From the NCBI GenBank assembly GCA_902500775.1, contig CABVRZ010000011.1:42522-106521 (forward strand): a stretch of DNA of 64,000 nt, in the 5' to 3' direction. The notes below the pieces were generated by a model, which saw only the letters and a list, made by a program, of their open reading frames with translations, searched no databases and was not told where the DNA came from. Position numbers and translations under genes: made by a program. Of the stretch, positions 1 through 9,769 are shown one piece after another. Positions within the stretch are counted from its first letter, which is position 1. Each line of letters begins with the position of its first letter. The DNA is from an uncultured Nitrospira sp. Its GTDB lineage: Bacteria; Nitrospirota; Nitrospiria; Nitrospirales; Nitrospiraceae.

Positions 1-252
1 TCTCGTTTCAACAGCCGATTCTCGTCTTCCATCCCCTGGAGGGCGACATAGCTGTCCCACACTCCACCGATCCGATCATGCACCCCAGCCACCACACTAA
101 GCGGCCAACTGATGATCCATCCGAGCGGACCACCCACACCTTGAAACACACTTTGGAGTTGGCCTGGCAGAAGAAACAGGCCGAGGATCAGGACAACGGC
201 AAGAACGAGGGCCACACGCCTAGCATTGGACGTCACGCGTAAATTAACCATC
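1..252 (-). CDS. mreC: MreC rod-shape-determining protein, N-terminal part (runs off the window)
   Basis: This is the first 84 codons of an open frame on the minus strand that continues beyond base 1. The product starts MVNLRVTSNARR, followed by a hydrophobic stretch (about residues 13-30) typical of the single N-terminal membrane anchor of MreC. The visible end (VALQGMEDENRLLKR) is the start of the periplasmic coiled coil. MreC couples the cytoplasmic MreB filament to the wall-elongation machinery. The start at 252 lies about 20 bp after the mreB stop. An in-frame ATG two codons upstream (258) is also possible. Its place directly downstream of mreB is the classical mreBC order and supports the call, which rests on the N-terminus only. 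Confidence 0.85.
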
Positions 253-271
253 CACATGAGGGGATGGGACC

Positions 272-1850
<1,579 letters not shown>

Positions 1851-2071
1851 GGGATCTCCTTCTAATTAGTGGCAAAGTATAACAAAATTCGCCAACTTGC
1901 ACAAACAAAGCGCCATCTTTTTCGATTTTTTTTTCAAACCACTCGGACAGGGCTCGGGCACTCCACCTGACGACCACTCATACTGAATCCTTGAGCTTAC
2001 AAGAGCTGGCCCTTGCCTTCCACTCGGCCCATCAGTACACTGTTGCCCTCACAAAAGCAAAGAGGGGTTTG

Positions 2072-2773
2072 ATGATTAAGACAATGCGAGATGCCTCACA
2101 CAACTATCCTTGGCTGTTGAAATCTATCATGGGGATCCTAGCCATTGCGTTCGTCATTACGATGGGCTGGTGGGGATTCGGTGAACAGACTGGTGGACCG
2201 GTAGCGAAAGTCGGCGAACAATCGGTTTCGCTCGAGGAGTTTAAGCGTACCTACGAGAATATGCATCGTATTTACAAAGACAATGTCAAGACTGAGTTCA
2301 AAGATGAGGAATTCAAGGACTTCGTCATGGGTCAACTCGTCGACAGCCGCGTATGGATTATCGCCGCCCAAGAGATGGGTGTGCGGGTGTCCGATGCTGA
2401 TTTGCGTGAGTTGATCATGCAAACGCCGGTCTTTCAGAAAAACGGCGCCTTCGACCCAGAGCTCTACAAGCGCATTCTTGCCGCCAATCACCTCACTCCA
2501 GCTGCGTTCGAGTCAATCCAGCACCAAGAAGTCTTGGCCAACAAGGCTCGCATGATCGTCCGAGATTCCATTGCACTGACACCTGAGGAAATCGCCGAGG
2601 GGCAGTCGCTCATGACCCGCCCCGCCGATGGGAGCGACCCCACAAAGGCGGCTGAGGCCAAGCAACGAGTACTGGATGACATGCTGTTGCAGAAACAGCA
2701 ACGCGCACTGGTCTCATTTCAGCAGTCGATGAAAGCAAAGATCCCAATCACCATCCGGCGGGAGATGCTGTAA
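2072..2773 (+). CDS. SurA N-terminal/PpiD-like membrane-anchored chaperone without PPIase domain
   Basis: The protein is 233 aa from the ATG at 2072, preceded by AGAGGGG at good spacing; a longer frame from 1991 has no such site. It has one membrane segment (about residues 14-34, SIMGILAIAFVITMGWWGFG), then a SurA_N_3/PpiD-like helical domain: VAKVGEQSVSLEEFKRTYEN, FVMGQLVDSRVWIIAAQEMGV and VFQKNGAFDPELYKRILAAN. PpiD and SurA help outer-membrane proteins fold in the periplasm. Unlike them, this protein ends after the N-domain and has no parvulin PPIase domain, so any role would be chaperone-like only. It is transcribed away from RDD-mreB and has no co-directional neighbour. Confidence 0.8.
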   Translation: MIKTMRDASHNYPWLLKSIMGILAIAFVITMGWWGFGEQTGGPVAKVGEQSVSLEEFKRTYENMHRIYKDNVKTEFKDEEFKDFVMGQLVDSRVWIIAAQEMGVRVSDADLRELIMQTPVFQKNGAFDPELYKRILAANHLTPAAFESIQHQEVLANKARMIVRDSIALTPEEIAEGQSLMTRPADGSDPTKAAEAKQRVLDDMLLQKQQRALVSFQQSMKAKIPITIRREML

Positions 2774-2824
2774 TATGTTCAGTACAGACCACGTTGATAC
2801 AGAGAAAGTCTGATTGATGTCTGT

Positions 2825-3244
2825 TTAGCTGAATGGATTTACCACACGCAACTTTCCAAACACAGCGCCGTCCTGAAAATCCTCTGAGTACAACAGGCTT
2901 GCCCCGGCAACCAATGCCGCTTCCAGAATCAGGGCATCCCAAAAGGAAACTTTTGATTTGCGGCTACGCTGGATAGCCAGCAAGATAAGGGGCGTGTCGA
3001 TCTGGACTATGGGGAAGGCCGTCAGATCTTGGACAGCTATGAACGCGGTATCCGGATCAAGAGGGGTAGTCAGCTTTTTGGTCACAGTCACATAGAACTC
3101 TTGCAGCACCTGAGTGCTCAGAGTGACCTGTTCCCTCAATTCCTGAGATGAGAGAAGATCCTGTGCGCGGCGTTGTTTGAGGGGATCATCAGCGTCGAAC
3201 AGATAGACCAGCACATTTGTATCAAGAAAAACGCGCTCCTTCAT
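2825..3244 (-). CDS. PIN-domain toxin (VapC-like ribonuclease)
   Basis: The 139-aa product begins MKERVFLDTNVLVYLFDADD, the N-terminal PIN motif with the first catalytic Asp. Further acidic residues follow: Glu in VLQEFYVTV, Asp in SFWDALILEAA and Asp in YSEDFQDG. Together they make the metal-binding quartet of VapC-type RNases, which cut tRNA or rRNA when released from their antitoxin. The start overlaps the stop of the upstream antitoxin gene in an ATGA, the usual coupling in type II pairs. It lies at the left edge of the accessory island. Confidence 0.9.
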   Translation of the reverse strand: MKERVFLDTNVLVYLFDADDPLKQRRAQDLLSSQELREQVTLSTQVLQEFYVTVTKKLTTPLDPDTAFIAVQDLTAFPIVQIDTPLILLAIQRSRKSKVSFWDALILEAALVAGASLLYSEDFQDGAVFGKLRVVNPFS

Positions 3245-3471
3245 CGCTGATGAAGATCTTCACGGGTCCAGCGACGATTCCCCCGCCTCGACTTTGCACC
3301 CTGCGACAACCGCAATAAATCATCAATCGCCTTATCCTTTTTCGCCTTCATTCCAGCATAATCAGCGAGATAGTCCCGTAGGATTGCGTTCACGGATGTC
3401 CCTTCTTCCAGGGCTCGCATCCGAGCACGCTTCAGCGTATCACCTTCAATCACAATAGTTAAATTTGCCAT
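3241..3471 (-). CDS. Antitoxin of the PIN toxin (ribbon-helix-helix-like)
   Basis: This 76-aa protein reads MANLTIVIEGDTLKRARMRA, a short beta strand followed by helices as in ribbon-helix-helix antitoxins, then EEGTSVNAILRDYLADYAG and a basic C-terminus that would bind the toxin. I chose the ATG at 3471 because GGGAGGT sits 7 bases upstream; an upstream in-frame ATG has no such site. The stop overlaps the toxin start by 4 bp. Such antitoxins usually repress their own promoter, which would lie in 3472-3520. The exact family is inferred from the pattern and the partner gene. Confidence 0.82.
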   Translation of the reverse strand: MANLTIVIEGDTLKRARMRALEEGTSVNAILRDYLADYAGMKAKKDKAIDDLLRLSQGAKSRRGNRRWTREDLHQR

Positions 3472-3483
3472 GCCGACACCTCC

Positions 3484-3634
3484 CAATTACACGAGATCAG
3501 TGTAGCACGGGTCATCCAGCACGACAACGGTCAGGAGGTCTACGAGCTACTGGGCACCGGCTCAGACGGAAACATTTTGGCCAACCGATGTGAAAAGCAT
3601 CCGAGGAAAACTGAAGGTATAGCCTAACCACTTA
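3484..3634 (+). other. Possible 3' remnant of an unidentified gene
   Basis: A short open frame here ends with VYELLGTGSDGNILANRCEK before a stop at 3634, inside the left end of the IS630 element. It has a coding look (glycine turns, plausible codons) but no start and no family I recognise. It may be the tail of a gene cut when the toxin-antitoxin pair or the insertion sequence arrived. The evidence is weak and it could be chance. Confidence 0.25.
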
Positions 3635-4499
3635 GGAATGATTCAATATGTGGCCGGGAGAAGATGGTCTCGACCGACGCTCCCAATTTTCTGCGGATGG
3701 ATTTGGCGTGCGCCCATTTGTGCTCGATCGGATTGAGGTCGGGGCTATAGGGCGGCAGATACTCCAGCGTATGCCCGGCATGGACCATGGCCGCTTGGGT
3801 ATCCACCCGTTTGTGGAACGTGGCATTATCCATGACGAGGATCGATGCGGGTGGCAGCTTGGGCAACAGGTCTTGCTGGGCCCAGGCGGTAAAGATATCG
3901 GCATCCACGTTGGCATCGAACAGGCCGACCGTCAGCAAGTCCTTCCCAATCAGCGCACCAAGCACGTTAGTCCACCTGCGGGCATGCCAGTTGTGCACGC
4001 CGGGACATCGCTGGCCGGTCGGTGCCTAGCCGTGCCGCCGCGGCATATCGTGTGCGAAGCCACTCTCGTCAATGTACACAATCGTCCGGTGCTGTGAACC
4101 ATAGGCCGCAATCTTCTCTCGGAAGATGCGCCGTTCGTCTTCGTCCGCCTTGGGGTGTCGAAGCGTTTTTTTTATAGCTGACCGGCAGCTTCTTCAGCGC
4201 GACAAAGATCGCGTTCTGGGCCACCCCGAACCGTTGCGCGCGCTCGTACTGGTACGCATCCGGATACGCAATGACATCCTGGCGCAATGCCTCCAGATCA
4301 ATCTTACGACGCCGAGCTCCTTGCGGTTTGCGCTCCACGTGCTTAAGCCACCGCACCACACTGGCACTTCCCACATCAAATCGGGCTGCCACCTCTGCAA
4401 TCGTCAGCCCCTCCGTACTTCGAACGGACAAGACTTTATGGCGAAAATCTCGTGAATAGGCCATCTCTCCAGTCTAATCATAATTATTTGGTTTAGCTA
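3620..4499 (-). mobile_element. Decayed IS630-family insertion sequence with terminal inverted repeats and TA duplication
   Basis: The ends carry imperfect inverted repeats. The left end reads TATAGCCTAACCA from 3618 and the right end, read inward on the other strand, TATAGCTAAACCA from 4501; both arms continue to an ATGATT after a less conserved stretch. The outermost TA on each side fits the TA target duplication of the IS630/Tc1/mariner group. The element is about 880 bp and holds one transposase frame, which is broken (see the pseudogene entry). The right end lands inside an avd-like gene and truncates it. Confidence 0.82.
3624..4464 (-). pseudogene. IS630-family transposase, inactivated by a frameshift and an amber codon
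   Basis: The N-terminal part (4464 down to about 4174) has the helix-turn-helix of IS630 transposases: MAYSRDFRHKVLSVR, then IAEVAARFDVGSASVVRWLK. The catalytic part follows in another frame: IVYIDESGFAHDMPRRHG with the first Asp, VMDNATFHK with the second, and PPYSPDLNPIEHKWAHAK with the final Glu of the DDE triad. Two lesions separate the parts. A run of eight A (4166-4173) has one base too many, and an in-frame TAG sits at 4026-4028 where the family usually has Tyr or Trp. The extra A needs a +1 shift, so it does not fit the usual -1 programmed slip. Confidence 0.9.
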
Positions 4500-4622
4500 T
4501 ATCACAAGCGGAGCTTGCCTGGATGATCGGCACGCGCGAGGAAACTTGTCGAGCTGCGGGATCAGCCACACCAGCAATTCATGACACGATTGCACGGCCT
4601 GTGGGATGGTAGGAGTGACCAT
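4497..4622 (-). pseudogene. Truncated avd-like gene (diversity-generating retroelement accessory protein), cut by IS630
   Basis: An ATG at 4622 with GGAGGTGACGC in front of it opens a frame starting MVTPTIPQAVQSCHELLVWL and continuing IPQLDKFPRA. This is the N-terminus I recognise from the four-helix-bundle Avd/S23-like family, the accessory proteins of diversity-generating retroelements. The full family is about 120 residues. Here the similarity stops after about 30 residues; the frame runs through non-family sequence into the right end of the IS and stops in its terminal repeat (4497-4499). It lies just downstream of, and on the same strand as, the FGE-type gene, the usual place for avd after a variable-protein gene. 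Recognition is from memory of the family. Confidence 0.65.
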
Positions 4623-4730
4623 GCGTCACCTCCTTCGTTAAGGTGCCTGTTCCAAGGAACCCTCTCCGGACCAGAATGGGAACACAAGAATCGTGAAGAC
4701 GCAAAGGGTAAAAGAACAAAGAGCAAAGGG

Positions 4731-7423
4731 TTAGGGCTCTAAGTCCTGGACGAGACGAAAACCCAGGAGATAGTACCGGAATCCGGAATTGCCCCAGTAC
4801 CGGAAGGAAGCACGAAGATCCTCCGGCCCGTCGAACCAGGAACCACCACGGACCACGCGCTTGGCGAGTTGCTTGCTGATACGCACTGCCTTCGGTTGTT
4901 CAGGAGTCTCGTACTCATTGTGGCACCATTCCCAGAGATTCCCGGCTAGATCCAGCACACCTTGCTCTGTCGCTCCCTGTGGATACATTCCTGCCGCGGT
5001 CGTGCGTCTCAGTCGGCCCTCATTGCTATTACACCGGGTTGCGTCCCACAGGCCTTCCCACGGATACTCGCGCTTCGGAGTTCCACCTGTCGCCGCCTGC
5101 TGCCATTCCCATTCGGTGGGAAGACGAATACTGACGCTGGTCCCGCTTTGTACACTGACCTTGACGCTCAGCCACCGGCAAAAGGCGACAGCCTCATACC
5201 AGGACACCATCTCTTGAGGAAAGTTGGCCTCTGACCATGATGGCTGCGTCATATCCCGATGTTCAATGTCCACCCGCCATTCATCGTTCTGATACCCATC
5301 CGTTGCAGTCAGAAACGCATGGAATTGGGCGTTGGTCACTTGGTATTTCGCAATCTTGAAGGGTTTCACTCGAAATACATGATCAACCCTTTTCAGTTCG
5401 ATCTTACCTCCAGGGATCTCGATCCACTCGATGTCGGGCACGCCGTCGGGACGGAGACCGACACCCTGACGTGGATCCCCAAGCGCCGCCAGATACTGAC
5501 TGATTTTCAGGCGCTCTGTGTGGGAACACGAAGCGTCCTGAAGGCGATCGATGAGCTTGTCTTGTGGTGCTGCATATAGGCGTACGGCTTGATTGACACG
5601 TTGTGCATGGTGAGGATCTCGGAGAACCCCTTGTAGCGTCTTGAGACGCTCCGGAGACCACAGATAGTCGAGATCATACCCGTGCCGTTCCCACTCGCTG
5701 GCCTCGGTCTCCGCCTGTCGAAGAATAAACAAGTGCTCCCGATTCTCCTCAATCCACAGCGCCAATTTCGGCCAACCCTCAAAGAGCTTTTCATGCGCAA
5801 CCGCGACCAGACTGTGCTGTTCCGTGCCTTCAGTAATGAGGAAACGTTCTTTGGTCAAAATATCGATCACGGATTGGGTCGTGCGATCAAAACTCTCCTT
5901 TGCCGCCCGCCTCCTGGTCGGTGTTCGATCCATGGTAACGACCACGAGGGGCGCGAAGAGCTTCGCGAACACGTGTATGTCATCGGTGCTTATCAGCTCG
6001 CCGATCCTTTTCTCGACAACGGAGACATGCGTCCGTATAGCCCCGATAAGTCCACCTATGTGATCAAACACCGCCTCGGTCAATTCATGATCCACTCGAT
6101 TATCGAATAATTGCTGTAACGCAAAGGCAAGCAGCGGAAAACTCCCCCGCTCCTGTTCAACTTCGCTCACAAGACGCCGCACCAGCCGCTCAGAAATTGT
6201 GAGCCCAGCACAGCGCGCCGGTTTGGCGATCATGTCATAGATGCTTTTTCCATCCGGAGGGGCAAAGGCGTAGTATCCTCGCCCCTTCAACACCTTCAGC
6301 AAATCCGGATGGTCATGGCAATACTGCAGAAAATCACTCCGAATGGTCGCGACGACGTACAGATCGGCATCATGGATTGCCTGATACAACGCGGACAGAA
6401 ATACGTTAGCTTGAGTGTGATCTCGCACAGTAAACAGCTCTTCCATCTGGTCGACGAACAGCACCAGCCCATCGGTATCCGAACCCTTCATGATAATGTC
6501 GTTGAGATGTCACGAGAGATCGGCTGGGTGTTGGTTCAGGTGTTCTGCCGCGTGATATGGCTTCATGCCTGCGCATTCCGCATGGGCATGCAAGGGCCGC
6601 AGCAATGCATCAAACGGATGGCTCCCCTCCTCGGCAGTATGCGCATGCAGGTATAGGTTTTCCCTCCGATCCCATGCTGTTCAATGCGTGGGAGGACACC
6701 GGCATCCACGAGGGACGACTTGCCACTGCCGGAGGCTCCGCTGATCAATATGAAGCGGCCTTCGGGCTCTCGGACACGGTCGAGGATCTCTCGCACCTCT
6801 AAGTCACGCCCGAAAAACACGGGTGCGTATTTGTGTGTAAAGTGCATGAGGCCAGGATACGGCGAACCAAGTTTCTTGATATCCCAAGTTATGGCTGTTT
6901 CACTTGATTCCTGCTTCTTTGCCAATTCCGGTTGTCGCTCTTCATCCAGATATCTTGTAACCGCTGCAAGCACGAGTGTGCTCAACTCATGTGGTGAGGC
7001 AAATTGGCTGGCTAGTTTTTCAGTCAAGAGGTGCTATCGCAATGCCCTGACACGCTCGCCCTTGTCTCCCGCGGTATAGGCATCGTCAAAGACGCGGGCC
7101 CACGCCGTCGTGTCGCTGACGACAAACGTGAGACAGGGCTTCGTCAGAGCTTCGGCGCGACGGTACTCCAGTTCAGTGATCGAGAGACCCTTGGGATTCT
7201 CATGCTGTGCCGGCGGGATATAGCCGTAGCGGAATGCGAACAGACCGATATAGATATCAGCAGCCTCTACGTCTTTGAGACATTTGTCCACCGGACGCTG
7301 GTCCGCCGCGACGTAGTCTTCCATCGCGATGACATGATGGCCAGCTTTGCGCAGCGCCTCGTAGACCACGCGGCGGTAGTCTTTCAAATCTTCATAGGTT
7401 GATGACAGATAGAACGTCGCCAT
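4731..7423 (-). pseudogene. Broken DUF4062 - P-loop ATPase - FGE/SUMF1 gene, likely target of a diversity-generating retroelement
   Basis: Read across lesions this is one gene of about 2.7 kb. Residues 1-130 from the ATG at 7423 (MATFYLSSTYEDLKDYRRVV) are a DUF4062 domain. Next comes an AAA/NACHT-type ATPase with Walker A ISGASGSGKSSLVDAG and Walker B GLVLFVDQMEELF, then a helical linker, then a formylglycine-generating-enzyme-like domain (PFKIAKYQVTNAQFHAFL, IRLPTEWEWQQAA, GNLWEWCHNEY, RVVRGGSWFDGPEDLRASFR, LGFRLV). Lesions: TAG at 7034-7036 (CAG to TAG), a frameshift near 6621-6640, and TGA at 6510-6512 (CGA to TGA). Such multi-domain ATPases belong to the STAND/conflict type. The intact gene probably acted in sensing; as it stands it should not make the full protein. 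Confidence 0.85.
4740..4845 (-). repeat. Candidate variable repeat (VR) of a diversity-generating retroelement
   Basis: The last codons of the FGE-type gene encode GGSWFDGPEDLRASFRYWGN followed by SGFRYYLLGFRLV. In known retroelement targets with this fold, the template repeat codes Asn (AAC/AAT) at most of these sites, as in GGSWNNNPENLRA...NRNN, and adenines are replaced in the variable copy. Here Phe TTC, Asp GAC, Tyr TAC, Trp TGG, Ser TCC and Leu CTC sit where Asn codons are expected, while the scaffold codons (GGT GGT TCC TGG; CTG GGT TTT CGT CTC) are kept. No template repeat is visible in this window, so this is pattern-based inference. Confidence 0.6.
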
Positions 7424-7562
7424 CGCGATCGCAAGCTGAACCACGGTCTCTACGTAGGGGCACATTCTACTCGTCCAGAGGACAAAGGCAAGGGCCCAAA
7501 GCAGCGAGCCTGACGCCCTGATCCGTCGGCAAATCATGAACAGGTTTTGAGACAGGGTGTTC

Positions 7563-7731
7563 GAGGATTAGTATTGCGTCACCATAGCCGTAGAAGCGGT
7601 GGCGCTCGTTGACTACTTCGTCGTAGGCCTGGCGAATTGGATCGATCCCGGCAACGCTGAGACCAGCATCGGGAGTGTCGTTTTGGTACGTGAATATTTG
7701 TCATCCGTACATCAACGCTCTTCAACTGCCC
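7563..7731 (-). pseudogene. Degenerate second copy of the queA 3' end
   Basis: This stretch is a diverged copy of the last ~165 bp of queA (8752-8915). Both share GGATTAG, the CCATAGC...GTAGAAGCG block, the GACGAATTG/GGCGAATTG block and a CACCAGCAT/GACCAGCAT...GGAGTGT block. Read on the minus strand it resembles LKSVDVRMTNIHVPK against FKVVDALMTNFHLPK of the real gene, then drifts out of frame, so it cannot be expressed. It is in the same orientation as queA, about 1.2 kb away. The copies flank 7732-8750, which suggests integration or recombination at the queA 3' end. Confidence 0.8.
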
Positions 7732-7784
7732 CCTGGAGGCTGACTCTCCATCAGCTCTCCATTTTGATGGCGCTATGCTAGACT

Positions 7785-8132
7785 GTGCATATGACTCCTT
7801 CTGGGACAGCATCCCAAGAAGCCCCCAGATTGCGATTGCTACCAGCGTACTTAGGTACGTCATCTATTGAGGAAGCGATTCGTACGGCCCGCGGTCGACG
7901 AGTGCTTTGGCTGGAAATTCTGGTCAATGACCAGCTGGATCTTACACCGTGGAAGTCAGAGCCAGCGGTGCAGGCCGCCTACCTCACGGCGTGCCGATGG
8001 TATACGCAGTATGGACGACTCATTACGTTCATCTTGAACCGTGCACCGCTCCCGACCACCCCGGGAGCAATTGACTCTCGAGATTACCGGACCTTTGCCG
8101 AGGCGCTCTACTTTGCCTACTCTCACCCTTGA
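7785..8132 (+). CDS. Hypothetical protein upstream of a nucleotidyltransferase-like gene
   Basis: The protein is 115 aa (or 113 from a second ATG at 7791). It contains SSIEEAIRTARGRRVLWLEI and TACRWYTQYGRLITFILNRA and is mainly helical with a basic middle. I recognise no family. A TATGCT shortly before the start may be a -10 element, and I see no Shine-Dalgarno site. The stop (8130-8132) lies inside the next gene's reading frame, so the two are probably translated together. This arrangement, in an accessory zone, would suit a two-gene toxin-antitoxin-like unit, but that is inference. Confidence 0.5.
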   Translation: MHMTPSGTASQEAPRLRLLPAYLGTSSIEEAIRTARGRRVLWLEILVNDQLDLTPWKSEPAVQAAYLTACRWYTQYGRLITFILNRAPLPTTPGAIDSRDYRTFAEALYFAYSHP

Positions 8133-8646
8133 CCAGTTGATCATCCTGTTAACGCGCTATGTCACCGAGACTGGGGAAATGCTTGACCTACTCCTCATCG
8201 GTGCGCTGGCACTACCGGCCTATGGAATTTCAGGTCGCGCCACTCACGATGTGGATGCTGAAGTCGTAGGTTCGATCGGTCGCTTATTGGACTTTCTGAC
8301 CAAAGCACAGATCCCAGCGGATCTGACACAAAACTTTTCAGGCTGGTCGATTGTCGCAATGCCTCCAGGATACCGTGACCGGTCGACAATCTTGGTTGAT
8401 CAGCCGAATCTCCGCATCCGTATCCTCACCCCGATCGATTTTGTGCTCGCAAAACTACGCCGTGGCACCGATGTGGATTTTGAAGACGCCTTGCTTGTTG
8501 TCCAGCAGAACCGGATCAGTTCGGCGGACATCCGTACTGCCTCCCAATCGGCGATCACCGCTTCTCCCCAGGATACAGCTCTCTTCCTGTTCCGTAAGAC
8601 CGTTGAATTATTTTGTCAGAACCTTCCTGAAATCACCGAAAACTAA
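8113..8646 (+). CDS. Nucleotidyltransferase-like protein (AbiEii/DUF6036-type)
   Basis: The frame is open from 8041, overlapping the preceding gene. I placed the start at the TTG at 8113, close to that gene's stop, which would give 177 aa; an ATG at 8179 is a fallback. The sequence MLDLLLIGALALPAYGISGR then ATHDVDAEV resembles the G-x-A and D-x-D region of minimal nucleotidyltransferases of the AbiEii/DUF6036 group. It continues with LRIRILTPIDFVLAKLRRG and VDFEDALLVVQ, a conserved C-terminal block in such proteins. Members include toxins that act on tRNA, but function here is not shown. It sits between the queA relic and queA. Confidence 0.55.
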   Translation: MPTLTLDQLIILLTRYVTETGEMLDLLLIGALALPAYGISGRATHDVDAEVVGSIGRLLDFLTKAQIPADLTQNFSGWSIVAMPPGYRDRSTILVDQPNLRIRILTPIDFVLAKLRRGTDVDFEDALLVVQQNRISSADIRTASQSAITASPQDTALFLFRKTVELFCQNLPEITEN

Positions 8647-8749
8647 TTCCGGCCCTGAACGTCCGTGGAGAGGACTTCCGTGACCAATAACCCACTGATA
8701 GGACATCTCCCACAAAGAAAAGCGGTCTCGTAGCGCGCGCCATTACAAT

Positions 8750-9769
8750 TCAGAGGATTAGCATGGCATCGCCATAGCTGTAGAAGCGATAGCGTTCTTT
8801 AACCGCCTCTTCATAGGTCTGACGAATTGCATCAGTCCCTGTGAATGCCGACACCAGCATGAGGAGTGTGGTCTTCGGTAGATGAAAATTCGTCATGAGC
8901 GCATCGACAACCTTGAACTCAAATCCCGGTGTAATGAAGAGCCGGCTTTCGCCGGACAGCGGGACCATCTCGCCCTTTTCTTTCATCACGGTTTCCAGCG
9001 TACGAACCACCGTCGTCCCCACCGCGACCACCCGTCCACCGGTGCGCTTCGTCTCAGTGATGGCCTGAGCGGTCTCCTCACCGACGTGGAAGACCTCCCC
9101 GCCCATCTGGTGGTCTTCTATCTTCTCAGTCGTCACCGGCTTGAACGTGCCAGGTCCCACATGCAAGGTCACCGTGGACATGTTGATCTCAGCTTCCTGC
9201 AGTCGTCGAAACAAGTCTTCGGTAAAGTGCAGCCCAGCCGTCGGTGCAGCGATTGCGCCATCATGCTTGGCAAAGATGGTCTGATACCAGTTCCCGTCCT
9301 CCTGAGCAGGTGCACGTTTGATATAGGGAGGCAGTGGCATCATCCCATGCTCTGCAAGCAGCTGAGCGACCGGGACCGGACTGTCCACCAGCACCTCAGT
9401 CCCTGTTGCATCTCGCTTCACGATTATCGCGCGAGACTGTTGATCAAAGTCGATGACCTGGCCGACACGAAACGAGCCCTTGACCATGATGTCCCACCGG
9501 TTTCCGCCAAGGTCCCTGACAAACAACACCTCAACCGGCGTTCCGATGGGTTTCTTGATTCCCGGCACCCGCGCGGCCAGAACCTTCGTATCGTTCACAA
9601 CCAGAAGATCGCCCCGGTTCAGCAATATCGGGAGATCAGCGACATGGTGGTGCCGACGCTGTTGCGTGGTTCTATCGAGGAACAGCAATCGTGCCTGGTC
9701 ACGAGGGATTACCGGCTGCGATGCCACAAGAGACGGGTCAAAGGGAAAATCAAACTCGGAGAGTTGCAT
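8750..9769 (-). CDS. queA: S-adenosylmethionine:tRNA ribosyltransferase-isomerase
   Basis: QueA transfers and rearranges the ribose of SAM onto 7-deazaguanine in the tRNA wobble position, giving epoxyqueuosine. The start MQLSEFDFPFDPSLVASQPV and the blocks ARLLFLDR, LLNRGDLLVVNDTKVLAARV, PLPPYIKR, AAPTAGLHFTEDL, LHVGPGTFKPV and MTNFHLPKTTLLMLVSAF are all family hallmarks. Length is 339 aa, as usual. I chose the ATG at 9767-9769 because it overlaps the upstream stop by one base (TGATG). The 3' end exists in a second, degenerate copy at 7563-7731. Confidence 0.96.
   Translation of the reverse strand: MQLSEFDFPFDPSLVASQPVIPRDQARLLFLDRTTQQRRHHHVADLPILLNRGDLLVVNDTKVLAARVPGIKKPIGTPVEVLFVRDLGGNRWDIMVKGSFRVGQVIDFDQQSRAIIVKRDATGTEVLVDSPVPVAQLLAEHGMMPLPPYIKRAPAQEDGNWYQTIFAKHDGAIAAPTAGLHFTEDLFRRLQEAEINMSTVTLHVGPGTFKPVTTEKIEDHQMGGEVFHVGEETAQAITETKRTGGRVVAVGTTVVRTLETVMKEKGEMVPLSGESRLFITPGFEFKVVDALMTNFHLPKTTLLMLVSAFTGTDAIRQTYEEAVKERYRFYSYGDAMLIL

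Noticed and set aside
4166..4173. Programmed frameshift at the A8 run in the IS630 transposase
   Set aside because: The known slip in such elements is -1; here a +1 shift is needed, and the same frame is also stopped by an amber, so decay is the simpler reading.
3484..4730. Template repeat of the retroelement
   Set aside because: I looked on both strands for a copy of the VR scaffold (GGTTCCTGG...CTGGGTTTTCG) rich in AAC/AAT between the avd stump and the toxin pair and found none.
7034..7537. A longer start with extra 38 residues for the DUF4062 part
   Set aside because: The family begins at MATFYLSS (7423); the upstream residues (MICRRIRASG...) look like non-coding sequence read in frame.
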